Assembly: GCF_005869935.1 (NCBI RefSeq)
Contig: NZ_SZQF01000010.1
Location: forward strand, 26,553-90,552
Source: Winogradskyella algicola
GTDB taxonomy: Bacteria; Bacteroidota; Bacteroidia; Flavobacteriales; Flavobacteriaceae
Direction of reading: 5' to 3'
DNA length: 64,000 nucleotides
A program made the position numbers and the translations under genes. Below are positions 35,144 to 44,036 of the stretch, one piece after another. The notes beneath the pieces are model-generated. The model did not search any database. It was not told the origin of the DNA and saw only the letters and a program-made list of their open reading frames with translations. How positions within the stretch are numbered: position 1 is the first letter of the stretch; the number at the start of each line of letters is the position of its first letter.

Positions 35144-36235
35144 TTAATTATTTTCTCCTTCTTCTTTCCTAGCGTTAGCTATAGAATCCCTTCGTTTGAG
35201 TTGTTTTTCACGTTCTTCACGTGCTTTTTTTCTTTGTTCTAATATTTTTTGTTTACGAGCTTCCAATTCCTTTCTCCTTCGTTCTCTGTCTTTGGCCTTA
35301 ATCTCTGCAGCTGTAAGTGGTTTCTTTGTACTTACTGAATCTTTCTTAACTGTTGTTGAATCTTGCTTTTTATCATCTAGTGCTTTAACAGATTTATTTG
35401 CTTGTGTGGTACTATCTTTTTCTGTTGATTTAACATCGCCTTCAGTTTTATTTCTAGCATCTAACACCCTTTGTCTGCGTTCATCAGCTTCACGTTTTTT
35501 AGCAGCTCTAATAGAATCTTGTCTTGCTCTTCTTGCTTCTAATGCTTTTTCTCGTTCTGCACGTTTTGCTGCTAATTCTGCTTCTCTTGCGGCTTTACGT
35601 TCTTCTAAAGCTTTCTGTCTTTCATCTTTCTCTTCACTTACTAAAGGAACAACCTCCTCGTCTTCTAACTCTTTTCGCTCCTTTTTACTTTTTGCTTGAT
35701 TACGTTTCGATGTTCTTGTAATAGTTCTCAAAACTTGTTCGCTAATATCATAACGCTCTGCAGAGTAGAGCATGACAACATCAGCAGACTTATCGAAAAC
35801 AAAATCGAACTTCTTTGTCTCAGCAATTTGTTGAACAGCTGCGAATATTTGATCTTGTATCGGTTCTATTAACTGACGCTTTTGAATCATTAAATCTCCA
35901 TTTGGACCAAAACGCTTTTGCTGATAATCCAATATTTCAGCCTCTTCAAAAGCAATGTCCTCCATGCGTTCTTCATAAAGCTCTTTAGTAAGAAGTACAC
36001 TTTCGTTTTCAAGCTCCTTTTTCTTTTGATCGATGCCACTGAGCTTTTTCTCAATCTCAGTTTTCCACTGAAGCACTTTCTTATCTAATTGCGTTGAAGC
36101 CTCTTGATACTCTGGTACGTTTTGCAATATATATTCGGTATCTATATAACCAATTCTAACACCACGTTGTGCATTACCAATAAAGCTCGTAAGACCTATA
36201 ATTGCCAATAAAAAAAGAACTTTATATTTCATCAT
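35144..36235 (-). CDS. Skp/OmpH-family protein with long charged C-terminal extension
   Basis: The signal peptide ends FIGNAQ. Residues about 25-175 are a normal Skp fold (VRIGYIDTEYILQNVPEYQ, then KFDFVFDKSADVVML). Beyond it lie about 185 residues dominated by Lys, Arg, Glu and Ala (for example RAEREKALEARRARQDSIRA), interrupted by a Thr/Ser/Asp-rich stretch. This extension is predicted as coiled coil or extended charged helix and doubles the family length. It sits between bamA and the short skp, so a role in outer-membrane protein assembly is likely. The extension may reach towards peptidoglycan or the BAM complex (inference). Confidence 0.85.
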   Translation of the reverse strand: MMKYKVLFLLAIIGLTSFIGNAQRGVRIGYIDTEYILQNVPEYQEASTQLDKKVLQWKTEIEKKLSGIDQKKKELENESVLLTKELYEERMEDIAFEEAEILDYQQKRFGPNGDLMIQKRQLIEPIQDQIFAAVQQIAETKKFDFVFDKSADVVMLYSAERYDISEQVLRTITRTSKRNQAKSKKERKELEDEEVVPLVSEEKDERQKALEERKAAREAELAAKRAEREKALEARRARQDSIRAAKKREADERRQRVLDARNKTEGDVKSTEKDSTTQANKSVKALDDKKQDSTTVKKDSVSTKKPLTAAEIKAKDRERRRKELEARKQKILEQRKKAREEREKQLKRRDSIANARKEEGENN

Positions 36236-36307
36236 TTTTTATTTGTGTTTTGAGACATTTTAAATTGTTTGTCAATTTTGCTGTCAGGTTTTAGTGTTAC
36301 TAATCTT

Positions 36308-36315
36308 CAAATTTA
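36308..36315 (-). promoter_or_regulatory. TAnnTTTG box upstream of the skp pair
   Basis: The minus strand reads TAAATTTG, an exact match, in the 154-bp gap between bamA and skp. It would let the two chaperones be transcribed apart from bamA, with a leader of about 70 bases. Confidence 0.4.
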
Positions 36316-36389
36316 ACGAAATATATCCTTAAAAATTTTAACACCATGACGAAATACTTATTTAGCAGTTAGAAAATATCGTGCCAAAG

Positions 36390-38969
36390 TTAAAATTGTT
36401 GCCCAATTATGAAGTGTGTTTCCCATTTTCTTGGCGAAGTTCCATCAGGCAAATCGTCAAATGCATGACCAAAATCTATACCTAATAAACCAAAAGCTGG
36501 CATAAAGATCCTTAATCCTACACCTGCAGATCTTCTTACATTGAAAGGGTTAAAATCTCTAAAACTATTAACCGACTGACCTCCTTCTAAGAATCCTAAA
36601 GCATAAATCTTAGCTTGTGCGCCAAGTGTTATTGCATGACGAAGCTCTAGTGAGAATTTATTGTAAATAGACCCTCCATCTGTAGTTGATAAGGATTGGT
36701 TTGGGTAACCACGTAACTGTATAATTTCCCTACCATCTAAGGCAAAATTCCCTAAACCATCACCACCAACAAAGAAACGCTCAAATGGAATAACTCCTCT
36801 GTCATTGTTATAAGCGCCTAAGAACCCAAACTCTACACTTGGTCTTAGTACTAATTTCTTTGTTAAAGCTGTATACCAATCTGCTCTAAACTTAATTTTG
36901 TAAAATTCTAACCATTTAAAACGCTCTTGATCAATTTCACCAATTCTGGCAAAATCATCTGGATCTGATGGATCCAAGGCATCTCGTTCGTCTTTTAAAG
37001 CTTTATAATCTACACCATTGACTAAAGAGTATGGAAAAGAGAATTTAGCAGAAGCCGTAAAACTAGAACCTCCTGTCGGGAATATTGGATCAGTATACAG
37101 ATTATTCCTACTTAAACCTATTGTATATGATAGGTTGTTAGATGTACCATCACCAAAAGTAAATAAGCCTGTATTATAATTGCTTAAATCGTAGTTTTGG
37201 TAACTTAAAGACTGAGAAAGCAGAAAATAGTCATCTGGCTTGGATAGTCTCGTTGACACACCTACTGTTAAACCTAAAATATTGAATCTCCTGCTTTTAT
37301 CTGCTCTTCTCGTTTGTTGATTAAATAAAAATTGTCTTGAATACGATACAGAAGTAGATAATTGAAATGGCTTTTTTCCTCCCAACCAAGGTTCGCTAAA
37401 AGAGAAACTATACGTTTGAAAAAACTGACTAGCCTGTAACCTTAAGGCTAAACTCTGACCATCACCTCTTGGTACTGGTTTGTAGGCTTCTTTCTTAAAG
37501 ATATCTTTAATAGCGAAGTTATTGAAAGACAAACCTAAAGTACCAATGAAGCCACCACCACCATAACCACCTTGTAGTTGTATTTGGCTAGAGCCTTGTT
37601 CTGCAACCTCGTATTCAATATCTAAGGTTCCATCTACAGGGTTTGGATTTTTTATATTTGGAACAAGCTGCTGTGCATCAAAGAAACCTAATTGCCCAAG
37701 CTCCCTTAGAGTTCTAATAATTTGAGATTTACTATATAATTCTCCTGGACGTGTTCTTATTTCTCTGTAAATAACATGATCATTAGTAACATCGTTTCCA
37801 ACAACAGTTACATTGTTAAAGTAAGCTGGTTTACCTTCAGAAATGCGAATCTCCATGTCAATAACGTTACCTTCTGCACTAACCTCAACAGGATTTATTG
37901 TAGAGAACATGTAGCCACTATTTTGGTATGCATTTGCTAAACTTTGCGCATCTGGATTATTTGGGTCATCTATACGCTCCCTAAGCTCTACACCATTATA
38001 TGTATCGCCTTCTTTTATACCTAATAACAGTGCTAACTGCCTATCGCTGTATACTGTATTACCGACAAAATCAATTTTTCCAAAAGTATATTTTTCACCT
38101 TCCTCTACTTCAATATTTAAACTAATGTTTTTGTCATTGTTAAAGATTATTGAATCTGAGACGATTCTGGCATCTCTATATCCTTTTTCTTTATAACGGT
38201 CTACTATACTTACTAAATCTTCTCTAAAGTCTTCTTCTATATATTTTGAGCGCTTAAAGATTCGTAATGGGCTAAGACTTTTTTTCTTTGTATTCTTCAT
38301 AGCCTTACGAAGCTTTTTGTCTGATAGCTTTTCGTTACCTATAAAGTTGATAGATTTTACTTTTACTTTTTGACCTCTATCTATGTTAATCTTCATGTTA
38401 ACACGCTCCTTCTCTACAGAATCAATTACTTCTGTAGTTTGAATATTAACTTTAGCATTTAAAAACCCCTTCTTCTTATACTTATTCGTAAGATAGTTTC
38501 TTGTTGTTGCGATAAGGTTTTCTGTAACTTTTACACCAGATTGCAGCTTGTTTTCGGTTATAATTTCATCCTTTTTACCTTTCTTAACCCCCTCAATCGT
38601 TAAATCTTTAAGTTCTGGTAGATCCATAAGACGAATTTCTAAATTCGCTGTTCTCCCTTCTATATTTGTCACAAAAATATCTATGCTACTAAACAGATTA
38701 GATTTCCAAAGTGTTTTTACAGCATTGGCAATTTTTTCTCCACCAATCTGAATCTCTTCATCCTTTCTTAATTTAGAATACGCTATAATAGTTTGTGGAC
38801 TAAAATTGGTATTCCCTGTAACTGTAATCTCTTTGATTAAATATTTAGCACCTTCTTGTGCTTGTGCATTACCTAAAAAAGGTATTGTAAAAAATAATAC
38901 AACACCAATTAATTTTGCAAGTGACTTTGATACTTTTTTATGAGGTAAGTTGTTCGCTTGTTTTTCCAA
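36390..38969 (-). CDS. bamA: Outer-membrane protein assembly factor BamA
   Basis: Central component of the BAM complex that inserts beta-barrel proteins. After a signal region ending FLGNAQAQ come five POTRA domains (about 40-450), beginning YLIKEITVTGNTNFSPQTII and each showing the VxxIxFxGN pattern (VKSINFIGNEKL, FGKIDFVGNTVY, FNNVTVVGNDV). The C-terminal barrel contains the lid-loop VFRGY-like region as IQLRGYPNQSL and ends WETHFIIGQQF with terminal Phe. At 859 residues it is within the usual Bacteroidota range. Its start overlaps uppS by 32 bases. Confidence 0.95.
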   Translation of the reverse strand: MEKQANNLPHKKVSKSLAKLIGVVLFFTIPFLGNAQAQEGAKYLIKEITVTGNTNFSPQTIIAYSKLRKDEEIQIGGEKIANAVKTLWKSNLFSSIDIFVTNIEGRTANLEIRLMDLPELKDLTIEGVKKGKKDEIITENKLQSGVKVTENLIATTRNYLTNKYKKKGFLNAKVNIQTTEVIDSVEKERVNMKINIDRGQKVKVKSINFIGNEKLSDKKLRKAMKNTKKKSLSPLRIFKRSKYIEEDFREDLVSIVDRYKEKGYRDARIVSDSIIFNNDKNISLNIEVEEGEKYTFGKIDFVGNTVYSDRQLALLLGIKEGDTYNGVELRERIDDPNNPDAQSLANAYQNSGYMFSTINPVEVSAEGNVIDMEIRISEGKPAYFNNVTVVGNDVTNDHVIYREIRTRPGELYSKSQIIRTLRELGQLGFFDAQQLVPNIKNPNPVDGTLDIEYEVAEQGSSQIQLQGGYGGGGFIGTLGLSFNNFAIKDIFKKEAYKPVPRGDGQSLALRLQASQFFQTYSFSFSEPWLGGKKPFQLSTSVSYSRQFLFNQQTRRADKSRRFNILGLTVGVSTRLSKPDDYFLLSQSLSYQNYDLSNYNTGLFTFGDGTSNNLSYTIGLSRNNLYTDPIFPTGGSSFTASAKFSFPYSLVNGVDYKALKDERDALDPSDPDDFARIGEIDQERFKWLEFYKIKFRADWYTALTKKLVLRPSVEFGFLGAYNNDRGVIPFERFFVGGDGLGNFALDGREIIQLRGYPNQSLSTTDGGSIYNKFSLELRHAITLGAQAKIYALGFLEGGQSVNSFRDFNPFNVRRSAGVGLRIFMPAFGLLGIDFGHAFDDLPDGTSPRKWETHFIIGQQF

Positions 38970-39681
38970 ATCTTCGTTCTCTATTTTGATAATTTATGAG
39001 CGCTTCATATAAATGTTCCTTACTGAAATCCGGCCATAAAACATCCGTAAAATATAATTCTGCATAGGCTATTTGCCAAAGTAAAAAGTTACTAATTCGT
39101 TGCTCACCACTAGTGCGAATTAGTAAGTCTACATCTGGTAAATTTTGCGTGTAAAGATGCTTATTTATAATTGATTCATCAATACTTTCTGGAGAAATTA
39201 TATTATTTTTAACTTTAACCGATAACTCTTTAATAACATTAACAATTTCTTCACGAGAACCGTAGCTCAAAGCCAAAGTTAATGTCATATTCGTATTATT
39301 TTTTGTCTTTTCTATAACATCTAGCAACTCTTGATGTGCTTTTTTTGGCAAATCATGTAGACAACCTATAGCTGACAACTTAATATTATTGTCTTGTAGC
39401 GTCTTAATTTCCTTCTTAAGAGACTTCACCAAAAGCTTCATAAGCGTTTGTACTTCGAGCTTTGGTCTATTCCAATTCTCTGTAGAAAAAGCATAAAGCG
39501 TAAGATTTTTTATGCCTAGCTCAGCACTCGCTTCTACCGTTTGTCTTACAGCTTTGGTTCCATTTTCATGACCTATAACACGCATTAACCCTTGTTGCTT
39601 TGCCCAACGACCGTTACCATCCATAATTATTGCAACGTGGTTAGGTAATCTTTTTTTATTTATTTTTTCTTTGAGGTTCAT
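38938..39681 (-). CDS. uppS: Isoprenyl (undecaprenyl) diphosphate synthase
   Basis: cis-Prenyltransferase that makes the C55 lipid carrier for peptidoglycan. Motifs: HVAIIMDGNGRWAKQQGL (catalytic Asp, P-loop-like), LTLYAFSTENWNRP, and the C-terminal DLLIRTSGEQRISNFLLWQ with YAELYFTDVLWPDF. The length of 247 residues is normal. It lies between the DUF6089 gene (stop and start adjacent) and bamA (32-base overlap), so it is translationally coupled within the envelope operon. Confidence 0.96.
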   Translation of the reverse strand: MNLKEKINKKRLPNHVAIIMDGNGRWAKQQGLMRVIGHENGTKAVRQTVEASAELGIKNLTLYAFSTENWNRPKLEVQTLMKLLVKSLKKEIKTLQDNNIKLSAIGCLHDLPKKAHQELLDVIEKTKNNTNMTLTLALSYGSREEIVNVIKELSVKVKNNIISPESIDESIINKHLYTQNLPDVDLLIRTSGEQRISNFLLWQIAYAELYFTDVLWPDFSKEHLYEALINYQNRERRFGKTSEQLTS

Positions 39682-40371
39682 TTAAAATCCGCAATAACAA
39701 GGTCTTCTTCCAAAGGTGTAAGTTAATGTAATTCCTGAAAAAACATACCAATCATTACTATTTGTATTACCAAAACTGAATTGTTCTCTAAATTCATTAT
39801 CAGGCACACTCCCATCTAGCTCATCAGAGAATGTATATCTGGCACCAACTTCTGCTGCCAATACTAAATGATTACTTATATTGGTTTTATAACCCAAAAC
39901 CATTGGTATACCATAAGCCCAACTGCTAGTATCCTCAGATGTATACTGACCGTTTTGAGTAAAATAATAATTATTATGATTAGCTACAGAAACACCTGTA
40001 TATAAATAGGGTGTACCCTTTATGCCTGTTGTATGTAAATTAAAGTCCCAAAACGTAAATTCCATCCCAGCAGATATTTCTAAAATGCTGGTATTAAATT
40101 TATAACCTCTCTGGATTCTTCTAGGATCATCAGATTTACCATCAACACCTTCTAAATCCGAAAATATGACAGACAATCTGAATGAATGCCTTGGACTCCT
40201 ATTCCATTTAAAAATTCCGCCAACAGCAAGCTGATTTGGTGATATATAATTCGTAGCACCTACGTCTCCAATAAAATTACTCCCACCGACAAACACACCA
40301 ACCTCATAAATTTGAGCATTAGTGTTTTGTATAAAAAATACACTGGTAAGAACTAGGAATAAATACCTCAT
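39682..40371 (-). CDS. DUF6089-family outer-membrane beta-barrel protein
   Basis: A small predicted beta-barrel with signal peptide ending NTNAQ. It then shows YEVGVFVGGSNFIGDVGATN, alternating hydrophobic strands and a C-terminal YTFGRRPCYCGF with two cysteines and a terminal Phe. This family (DUF6089) stands next to uppS and bamA in many Bacteroidota, which I recall rather than test here. Conserved linkage to BAM suggests an envelope role, but no function is established. It has its own promoter box (40396-40389) under a palindrome. Confidence 0.82.
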   Translation of the reverse strand: MRYLFLVLTSVFFIQNTNAQIYEVGVFVGGSNFIGDVGATNYISPNQLAVGGIFKWNRSPRHSFRLSVIFSDLEGVDGKSDDPRRIQRGYKFNTSILEISAGMEFTFWDFNLHTTGIKGTPYLYTGVSVANHNNYYFTQNGQYTSEDTSSWAYGIPMVLGYKTNISNHLVLAAEVGARYTFSDELDGSVPDNEFREQFSFGNTNSNDWYVFSGITLTYTFGRRPCYCGF

Positions 40372-40388
40372 AAATTTTTCAAAGTTTG

Positions 40389-40396
40389 CAAATATA
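40389..40396 (-). promoter_or_regulatory. TAnnTTTG box of the DUF6089-uppS-bamA operon
   Basis: The minus strand reads TATATTTG, an exact match, 17 bp before the DUF6089 start. A TTG lies 20 bp upstream (40419-40417), giving a well-spaced -33/-7 pair. Confidence 0.55.
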
Positions 40397-40416
40397 ATAA
40401 TTATGATTAGCCTATT

Positions 40417-40435
40417 ACAATTTGATACAAATTGT
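40417..40435. promoter_or_regulatory. Perfect palindrome over the -33 of the DUF6089 promoter
   Basis: ACAATTTG-ATA-CAAATTGT is an 8-3-8 perfect inverted repeat whose edge supplies the -33 TTG. It has no T-tract and is not a terminator, so an operator is plausible. Confidence 0.4.
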
Positions 40436-40482
40436 CTTAGAGATAAACAGTATTTACAAGCTTTTATTGTATGAAAAAAGGC

Positions 40483-41364
40483 TTAATTACGACGGTCTTC
40501 ACCCCAAAGTAGCTTTTTCCTAAGCGTGTCTAAAAAGGTTTCTTCTAGCCGCTCTACCATCTTAATTGCGAAACTTGCTTTTTCTACAGTTACAATTGTC
40601 GTATTAGGTAGAGTTACAATCCTTGAATCTAAAGACATTAAAAATTGGTCTTCTCTACCGTCTACCTTAAAAGTAACTGATGTTTTATCTGGTATAATTA
40701 GAGGTCTTGCACTTAAATTATGGGGTGCAATTGGAGTCAATGCAAAATTATTTGCCTCAGGAGTTATTACAGGACCACCACAACTAAGCGAATAACCTGT
40801 AGAACCTGTCGGTGTAGATAATATAAGACCATCAGCCCAATACGAAGTTAAATACTCTCCATCGAGATGAGTTTCTACAGTAATCATCGAAGTAGTATTC
40901 TTTCTGCTTAAAGCTATTTCGTTAAGTGCAAAATTAGTTTCGCCTATTGTATTGTTATTAGGTGATGTCGTGACACTTAATAAAGATCGCTTAGATATTT
41001 TATAATCACCATTGAAAATTTCAGAAAGTGCGGATTCTATTTCGTCTGTTTGTATAGTAGCTAAGAAACCAAGCCTACCCGTGTTAATACCCACTATTGG
41101 AATACCTAAATCTCCCACATACGTTATGGCTCTTAATATGGTTCCGTCACCACCTATACTAACAAGCAAATCATAACTTTCATCTAATTCTGAAAAGGTG
41201 TTTAATTGAGTGTTTTTCAGAATTTCTTCTTTTTGTTGACTTAAAAAATCGTGTTCAACAAATATTTCAACACTATGTTTTAGCAACACTTCTACTAAAA
41301 TCTCAAGTGCTTTTTGTGTTGAGTCTTTAGCGTAATTCTGACCGTAAATTGCAATCTTCATCAT
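40483..41364 (-). CDS. nadK: NAD kinase
   Basis: Phosphorylates NAD to NADP in the cytoplasm. Signature motifs: LLVSIGGDGTILRAI (GGDGT active-site loop), GINTGRLGFLAT, and the Gly-rich GSTGYSLSCGGPVITPE. The C-terminal beta-sandwich region TLPNTTIVTVEKASFAI is typical. At 293 residues it is normal. Its start overlaps the stop of the CBS-domain gene by one base, so the two are co-translated. A 111-bp gap with a promoter separates it from DUF6089. Confidence 0.96.
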   Translation of the reverse strand: MMKIAIYGQNYAKDSTQKALEILVEVLLKHSVEIFVEHDFLSQQKEEILKNTQLNTFSELDESYDLLVSIGGDGTILRAITYVGDLGIPIVGINTGRLGFLATIQTDEIESALSEIFNGDYKISKRSLLSVTTSPNNNTIGETNFALNEIALSRKNTTSMITVETHLDGEYLTSYWADGLILSTPTGSTGYSLSCGGPVITPEANNFALTPIAPHNLSARPLIIPDKTSVTFKVDGREDQFLMSLDSRIVTLPNTTIVTVEKASFAIKMVERLEETFLDTLRKKLLWGEDRRN

Positions 41365-42020
41365 TACATATTTAGGTATTTGTCTAAGTACTGAGAGCGT
41401 TCTTTAAGACTTTCAATATAGGAATCTTCTTCGTGACCAGACACTATGTTATAACTGTAGCGTCTAAATGTTTGAATAACCTCATTAAGACTTGTATTGC
41501 CAATTTTTAAAGTAATCTGTGCTAAATCTGAGCCCATTTTCGATATAAACGCACCGAGGAGTTTAGCATCATTAGACTCTACAATTTGGCTAATTTCACT
41601 AAACGAATAGTCATGGATTCCTTTTTCTACGATAAGAATACCTCCTGGCTCAGAGAAAAAAGGTGTTTCATTAAAAAGGTGGATAATATCATTTAGCTCA
41701 TAATAGCCTAAATATGTATTTTTCTCATCTAAAACAGGCATTATGTTAGAGTCATTTTGAGCAAATGCCTCAAGCACATCGAGCCAATTAGTTGTTGATC
41801 TTACAAAAAAACCCTCAATAGTATGACTACAATCTTTTATAGTTATGGCACTATCAAAACAATGCACGTCAGTCTCTGAAATACAACCCATATACACACC
41901 TTGATTTTGAATTGGGACGTGAGAATATGTTAGCTGATTAAAAAGCATTTGTAAGTCGCCTATTTTATCAGTGATATTTAATGGTTTTATGTCGTTTATA
42001 ACAAAATCCTGTAACTGCAT
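41364..42020 (-). CDS. CBS-domain protein coupled to nadK
   Basis: Two CBS motifs occupy roughly residues 1-125 (DFVINDIKPLNITDKIGDLQ, then NIMPVLDEKNTYLGYYELND). A C-terminal ACT-like or regulatory stretch (about 130-218) begins GGILIVEKGIHDYSFSEIS. CBS pairs bind adenine nucleotides, so a link to NAD kinase is plausible, but function is unknown. The frame is open to 42053. However, a TATTTTTG box covers that first codon, so I place the start at ATG 42020. Confidence 0.85.
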   Translation of the reverse strand: MQLQDFVINDIKPLNITDKIGDLQMLFNQLTYSHVPIQNQGVYMGCISETDVHCFDSAITIKDCSHTIEGFFVRSTTNWLDVLEAFAQNDSNIMPVLDEKNTYLGYYELNDIIHLFNETPFFSEPGGILIVEKGIHDYSFSEISQIVESNDAKLLGAFISKMGSDLAQITLKIGNTSLNEVIQTFRRYSYNIVSGHEEDSYIESLKERSQYLDKYLNM

Positions 42021-42050
42021 ATTTAGAGTTTGAATATCTTGCAAATTAAT

Positions 42051-42058
42051 CAAAAATA
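42051..42058 (-). promoter_or_regulatory. TAnnTTTG box of the CBS-nadK operon
   Basis: The minus strand reads TATTTTTG. It overlaps the outermost start codon of the CBS gene and supports the shorter start at 42020. Confidence 0.45.
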
Positions 42059-42084
42059 ACTACAAAAACCCAAGATGAGTTCTG

Positions 42085-42092
42085 TATTTTTG
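42085..42092 (+). promoter_or_regulatory. TAnnTTTG box of pdxJ
   Basis: The plus strand reads TATTTTTG, 20 bp before the pdxJ ATG. It lies back-to-back with the CBS-nadK box, 26 bp away. Confidence 0.5.
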
Positions 42093-42112
42093 TTATCTAA
42101 AATTACGATGAG

Positions 42113-42826
42113 ATGGCAAAATTAAGTGTTAACATTAACAAGATAGCAACACTAAGAAATAGTCGAGGTGGCGATGCACCAAATGTAGTACAATTTGCAA
42201 AAGATGTTCAACGATTTGGTGCCGAAGGTATAACCGTTCATCCAAGACCAGATGAAAGACACATTCGTTATCAAGATGTTTATGATCTTAAACCAGAAGT
42301 CACTACAGAATTTAATATTGAAGGTAACCCAATACCTAAGTTTATTGATATGGTTTTAGAAGTAAAACCAACACAAGTAACCTTGGTACCAGATGCTGAA
42401 GACGCCATAACTTCGAATGCAGGTTGGGACACAGTAAAACACAAAGATTTTTTAATAGACGTTATCAAAGAGTTTAAAAACAATGGTATTAGAACTTCTA
42501 TATTTGTAGATCCTGACCTCCATTATATTGAAGGAGCCAAGGAAACAGGCACTGAGAGAATAGAACTTTACACCGAAGCTTATGCGCATCAATTTAGTCT
42601 AGGCAACAAAGAAGGTATAAAACCTTATATGGAATGTGCTGGCTTAGCAAATACCCTTGGATTAGGAATTAATGCTGGCCATGATCTTTCACTTGATAAC
42701 ATCAAATATTTTAAAGAAAATATCACTGGACTTTTAGAAGTTTCTATTGGCCATGCACTTATATCTGAAAGCTTGTATCTAGGTGCAAAAAATGTTATTA
42801 AAATGTATTTAGACAAACTAAAATGA
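42113..42826 (+). CDS. pdxJ: Pyridoxine 5'-phosphate synthase
   Basis: Last step of de novo vitamin B6 synthesis: joins 1-deoxyxylulose 5-phosphate and 3-amino-2-oxopropyl phosphate. Motifs: LSVNINKIATLRNSRGGD at the start of the barrel, ITVHPRPDERHI with the catalytic His, VTLVPDAEDAITSN (catalytic Glu nearby), GIRTSIFVDPD and the C-terminal GINAGHDLSLDNI and EVSIGHALISESLYLG. At 237 residues it is normal. The stop overlaps the next gene's start (ATGA type), so the alpha/beta hydrolase is co-translated. Confidence 0.97.
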   Translation: MAKLSVNINKIATLRNSRGGDAPNVVQFAKDVQRFGAEGITVHPRPDERHIRYQDVYDLKPEVTTEFNIEGNPIPKFIDMVLEVKPTQVTLVPDAEDAITSNAGWDTVKHKDFLIDVIKEFKNNGIRTSIFVDPDLHYIEGAKETGTERIELYTEAYAHQFSLGNKEGIKPYMECAGLANTLGLGINAGHDLSLDNIKYFKENITGLLEVSIGHALISESLYLGAKNVIKMYLDKLK

Positions 42827-43587
42827 TTTTACATTCAAACATTATAGGCAAAGGTAAACCGCTTGTAATTCTTCACGGTTTTTTAGGCATGGGAGATAAC
42901 TGGAAAACCTTAGCCAAGCAGTTTTCAGAATCAAACTACCAAGTTCATTTAGTTGACCAACGAAACCATGGTCGCAGTTTTCATTCGGAAGACTTTGACT
43001 ATGAATTAATGGCAGAAGACTTAAAAGCATATTGTAAAGAACACGACCTCAACGACATTATTTTGCTAGGACATTCCATGGGAGGGAAAACTGCAATGCT
43101 TTTTGCTGCTCTATTTCCAGAACTCGTTAGTAAACTTATTGTTGCAGATATTTCACCACGTTATTATCCTGTACATCACGATGCCATTTTAGAAGGATTA
43201 AGTAGTCTAGACTTTTCAGAAATAGAAAGTCGCGGTGCTGCAGATGAAGCATTGAGCAAGTACGTAAAAGAGGCTGGCACTCGTATGTTTCTTCTTAAAA
43301 ATTTATACTGGGTAGAAAAAGGACAACTAGGCCTAAGAATTAATTTACCCGTTTTAAAAAATAATGTTTCTGAAGTAGGAGAAGCATTTCCAATACATGC
43401 TACTTTCAATAAAGACACTTTGTTTCTTCGAGGAGATAAATCTGAATATATTGGCGAGCAAGATGAAGCCATAATTCATCGTCATTTTCCAAATTCAGAA
43501 ATTGTTACTATTAAAAATGCAGGTCATTGGTTGCATGCAGAAAATCCAAAGGATTTTTACGAAGCTGTAATTAAATTCTTATATTAA
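42823..43587 (+). CDS. Alpha/beta hydrolase (YbfF-like esterase)
   Basis: Cytoplasmic serine hydrolase of 254 residues. Oxyanion motif HGFLGMGDNWKTLAKQF, DQRNHGRS, nucleophile elbow LLGHSMGGKTAML (Ser about 86), and catalytic His in NAGHWLHAENP. The ISPRYYP segment after strand 6 is typical of YbfF-type acyl-CoA or ester hydrolases. It starts inside the pdxJ stop codon. Substrate unknown. Confidence 0.9.
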   Translation: MILHSNIIGKGKPLVILHGFLGMGDNWKTLAKQFSESNYQVHLVDQRNHGRSFHSEDFDYELMAEDLKAYCKEHDLNDIILLGHSMGGKTAMLFAALFPELVSKLIVADISPRYYPVHHDAILEGLSSLDFSEIESRGAADEALSKYVKEAGTRMFLLKNLYWVEKGQLGLRINLPVLKNNVSEVGEAFPIHATFNKDTLFLRGDKSEYIGEQDEAIIHRHFPNSEIVTIKNAGHWLHAENPKDFYEAVIKFLY

Positions 43588-43609
43588 GTAAAATTAAAAA
43601 CTTAATTGT

Positions 43610-43960
43610 ATGAACTTATTAGTTAGATTGTTGTTAAATGCTCTCGCCGTGTTTATCCTCGCCCATATTCTTAGTGGTGTAGCTGTTAGTGGATATGCAG
43701 GTGCGCTTATAGTTGCAATAGTATTAGCAATTCTCAACCTCTTTGTTAAGCCAGTTTTAATAATACTTACCTTGCCCGTTACCATTTTAACCTTAGGCTT
43801 ATTCCTTTTGGTTATCAATGCATTAATTATTCTTTTAGCAGATAAATTAATTGATGGATTTGCTGTAAATAGTTTTTGGACTGCCTTAATTTTCAGTATT
43901 CTATTATCCATTCTGCAATCCATCTTACAAACCATTTTTAAAGAGCCAAAAAACGACTAA
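43610..43960 (+). CDS. Small four-helix membrane protein (phage-holin-family-like)
   Basis: 116 residues with four hydrophobic segments (about 4-24, 28-50, 55-80 and 88-112). It matches the pattern of the widespread family annotated as phage holin family 4 or superfamily IV membrane protein: ALIVAIVLAILNLFVKPVLI and ILTLPVTILTLGLFLLVINA. No lysin or phage gene is nearby, so the name is historical. It lies between the hydrolase and tig and is probably a housekeeping inner-membrane protein of unknown function. Confidence 0.8.
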   Translation: MNLLVRLLLNALAVFILAHILSGVAVSGYAGALIVAIVLAILNLFVKPVLIILTLPVTILTLGLFLLVINALIILLADKLIDGFAVNSFWTALIFSILLSILQSILQTIFKEPKND

Positions 43961-43979
43961 AAACCAATTGTTTAAAGTG

Positions 43980-44010
43980 TTGTAGGGTTGTGAAAAATGT
44001 TGTATTTTTG
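43980..44010 (+). promoter_or_regulatory. Promoter of tig
   Basis: TTG (43980-43982), 20-bp spacer, TATTTTTG (44003-44010): the best -33/-7 match in the window, 27 bp before the tig ATG. Confidence 0.65.
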
Positions 44011-44036
44011 CAGCCCAATTTTAGTTACTAAGTATA

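Noticed and set aside
35196..35721. Two plus-strand Ser/Leu-rich open frames opposite the skp gene
   Set aside because: They are the reverse complement of a Lys/Glu/Arg-rich coiled-coil sequence, which gives long open frames by codon bias. No start context or homology.
43594..43935. Minus-strand open frame opposite the small membrane protein
   Set aside because: It mirrors the hydrophobic gene on the plus strand, which has the expected four helices and fits the gene order.
43610..43960. Possible prophage remnant because of the phage-holin-family label
   Set aside because: No other phage gene, integrase or attachment site nearby. The family is widespread as ordinary chromosomal membrane proteins.
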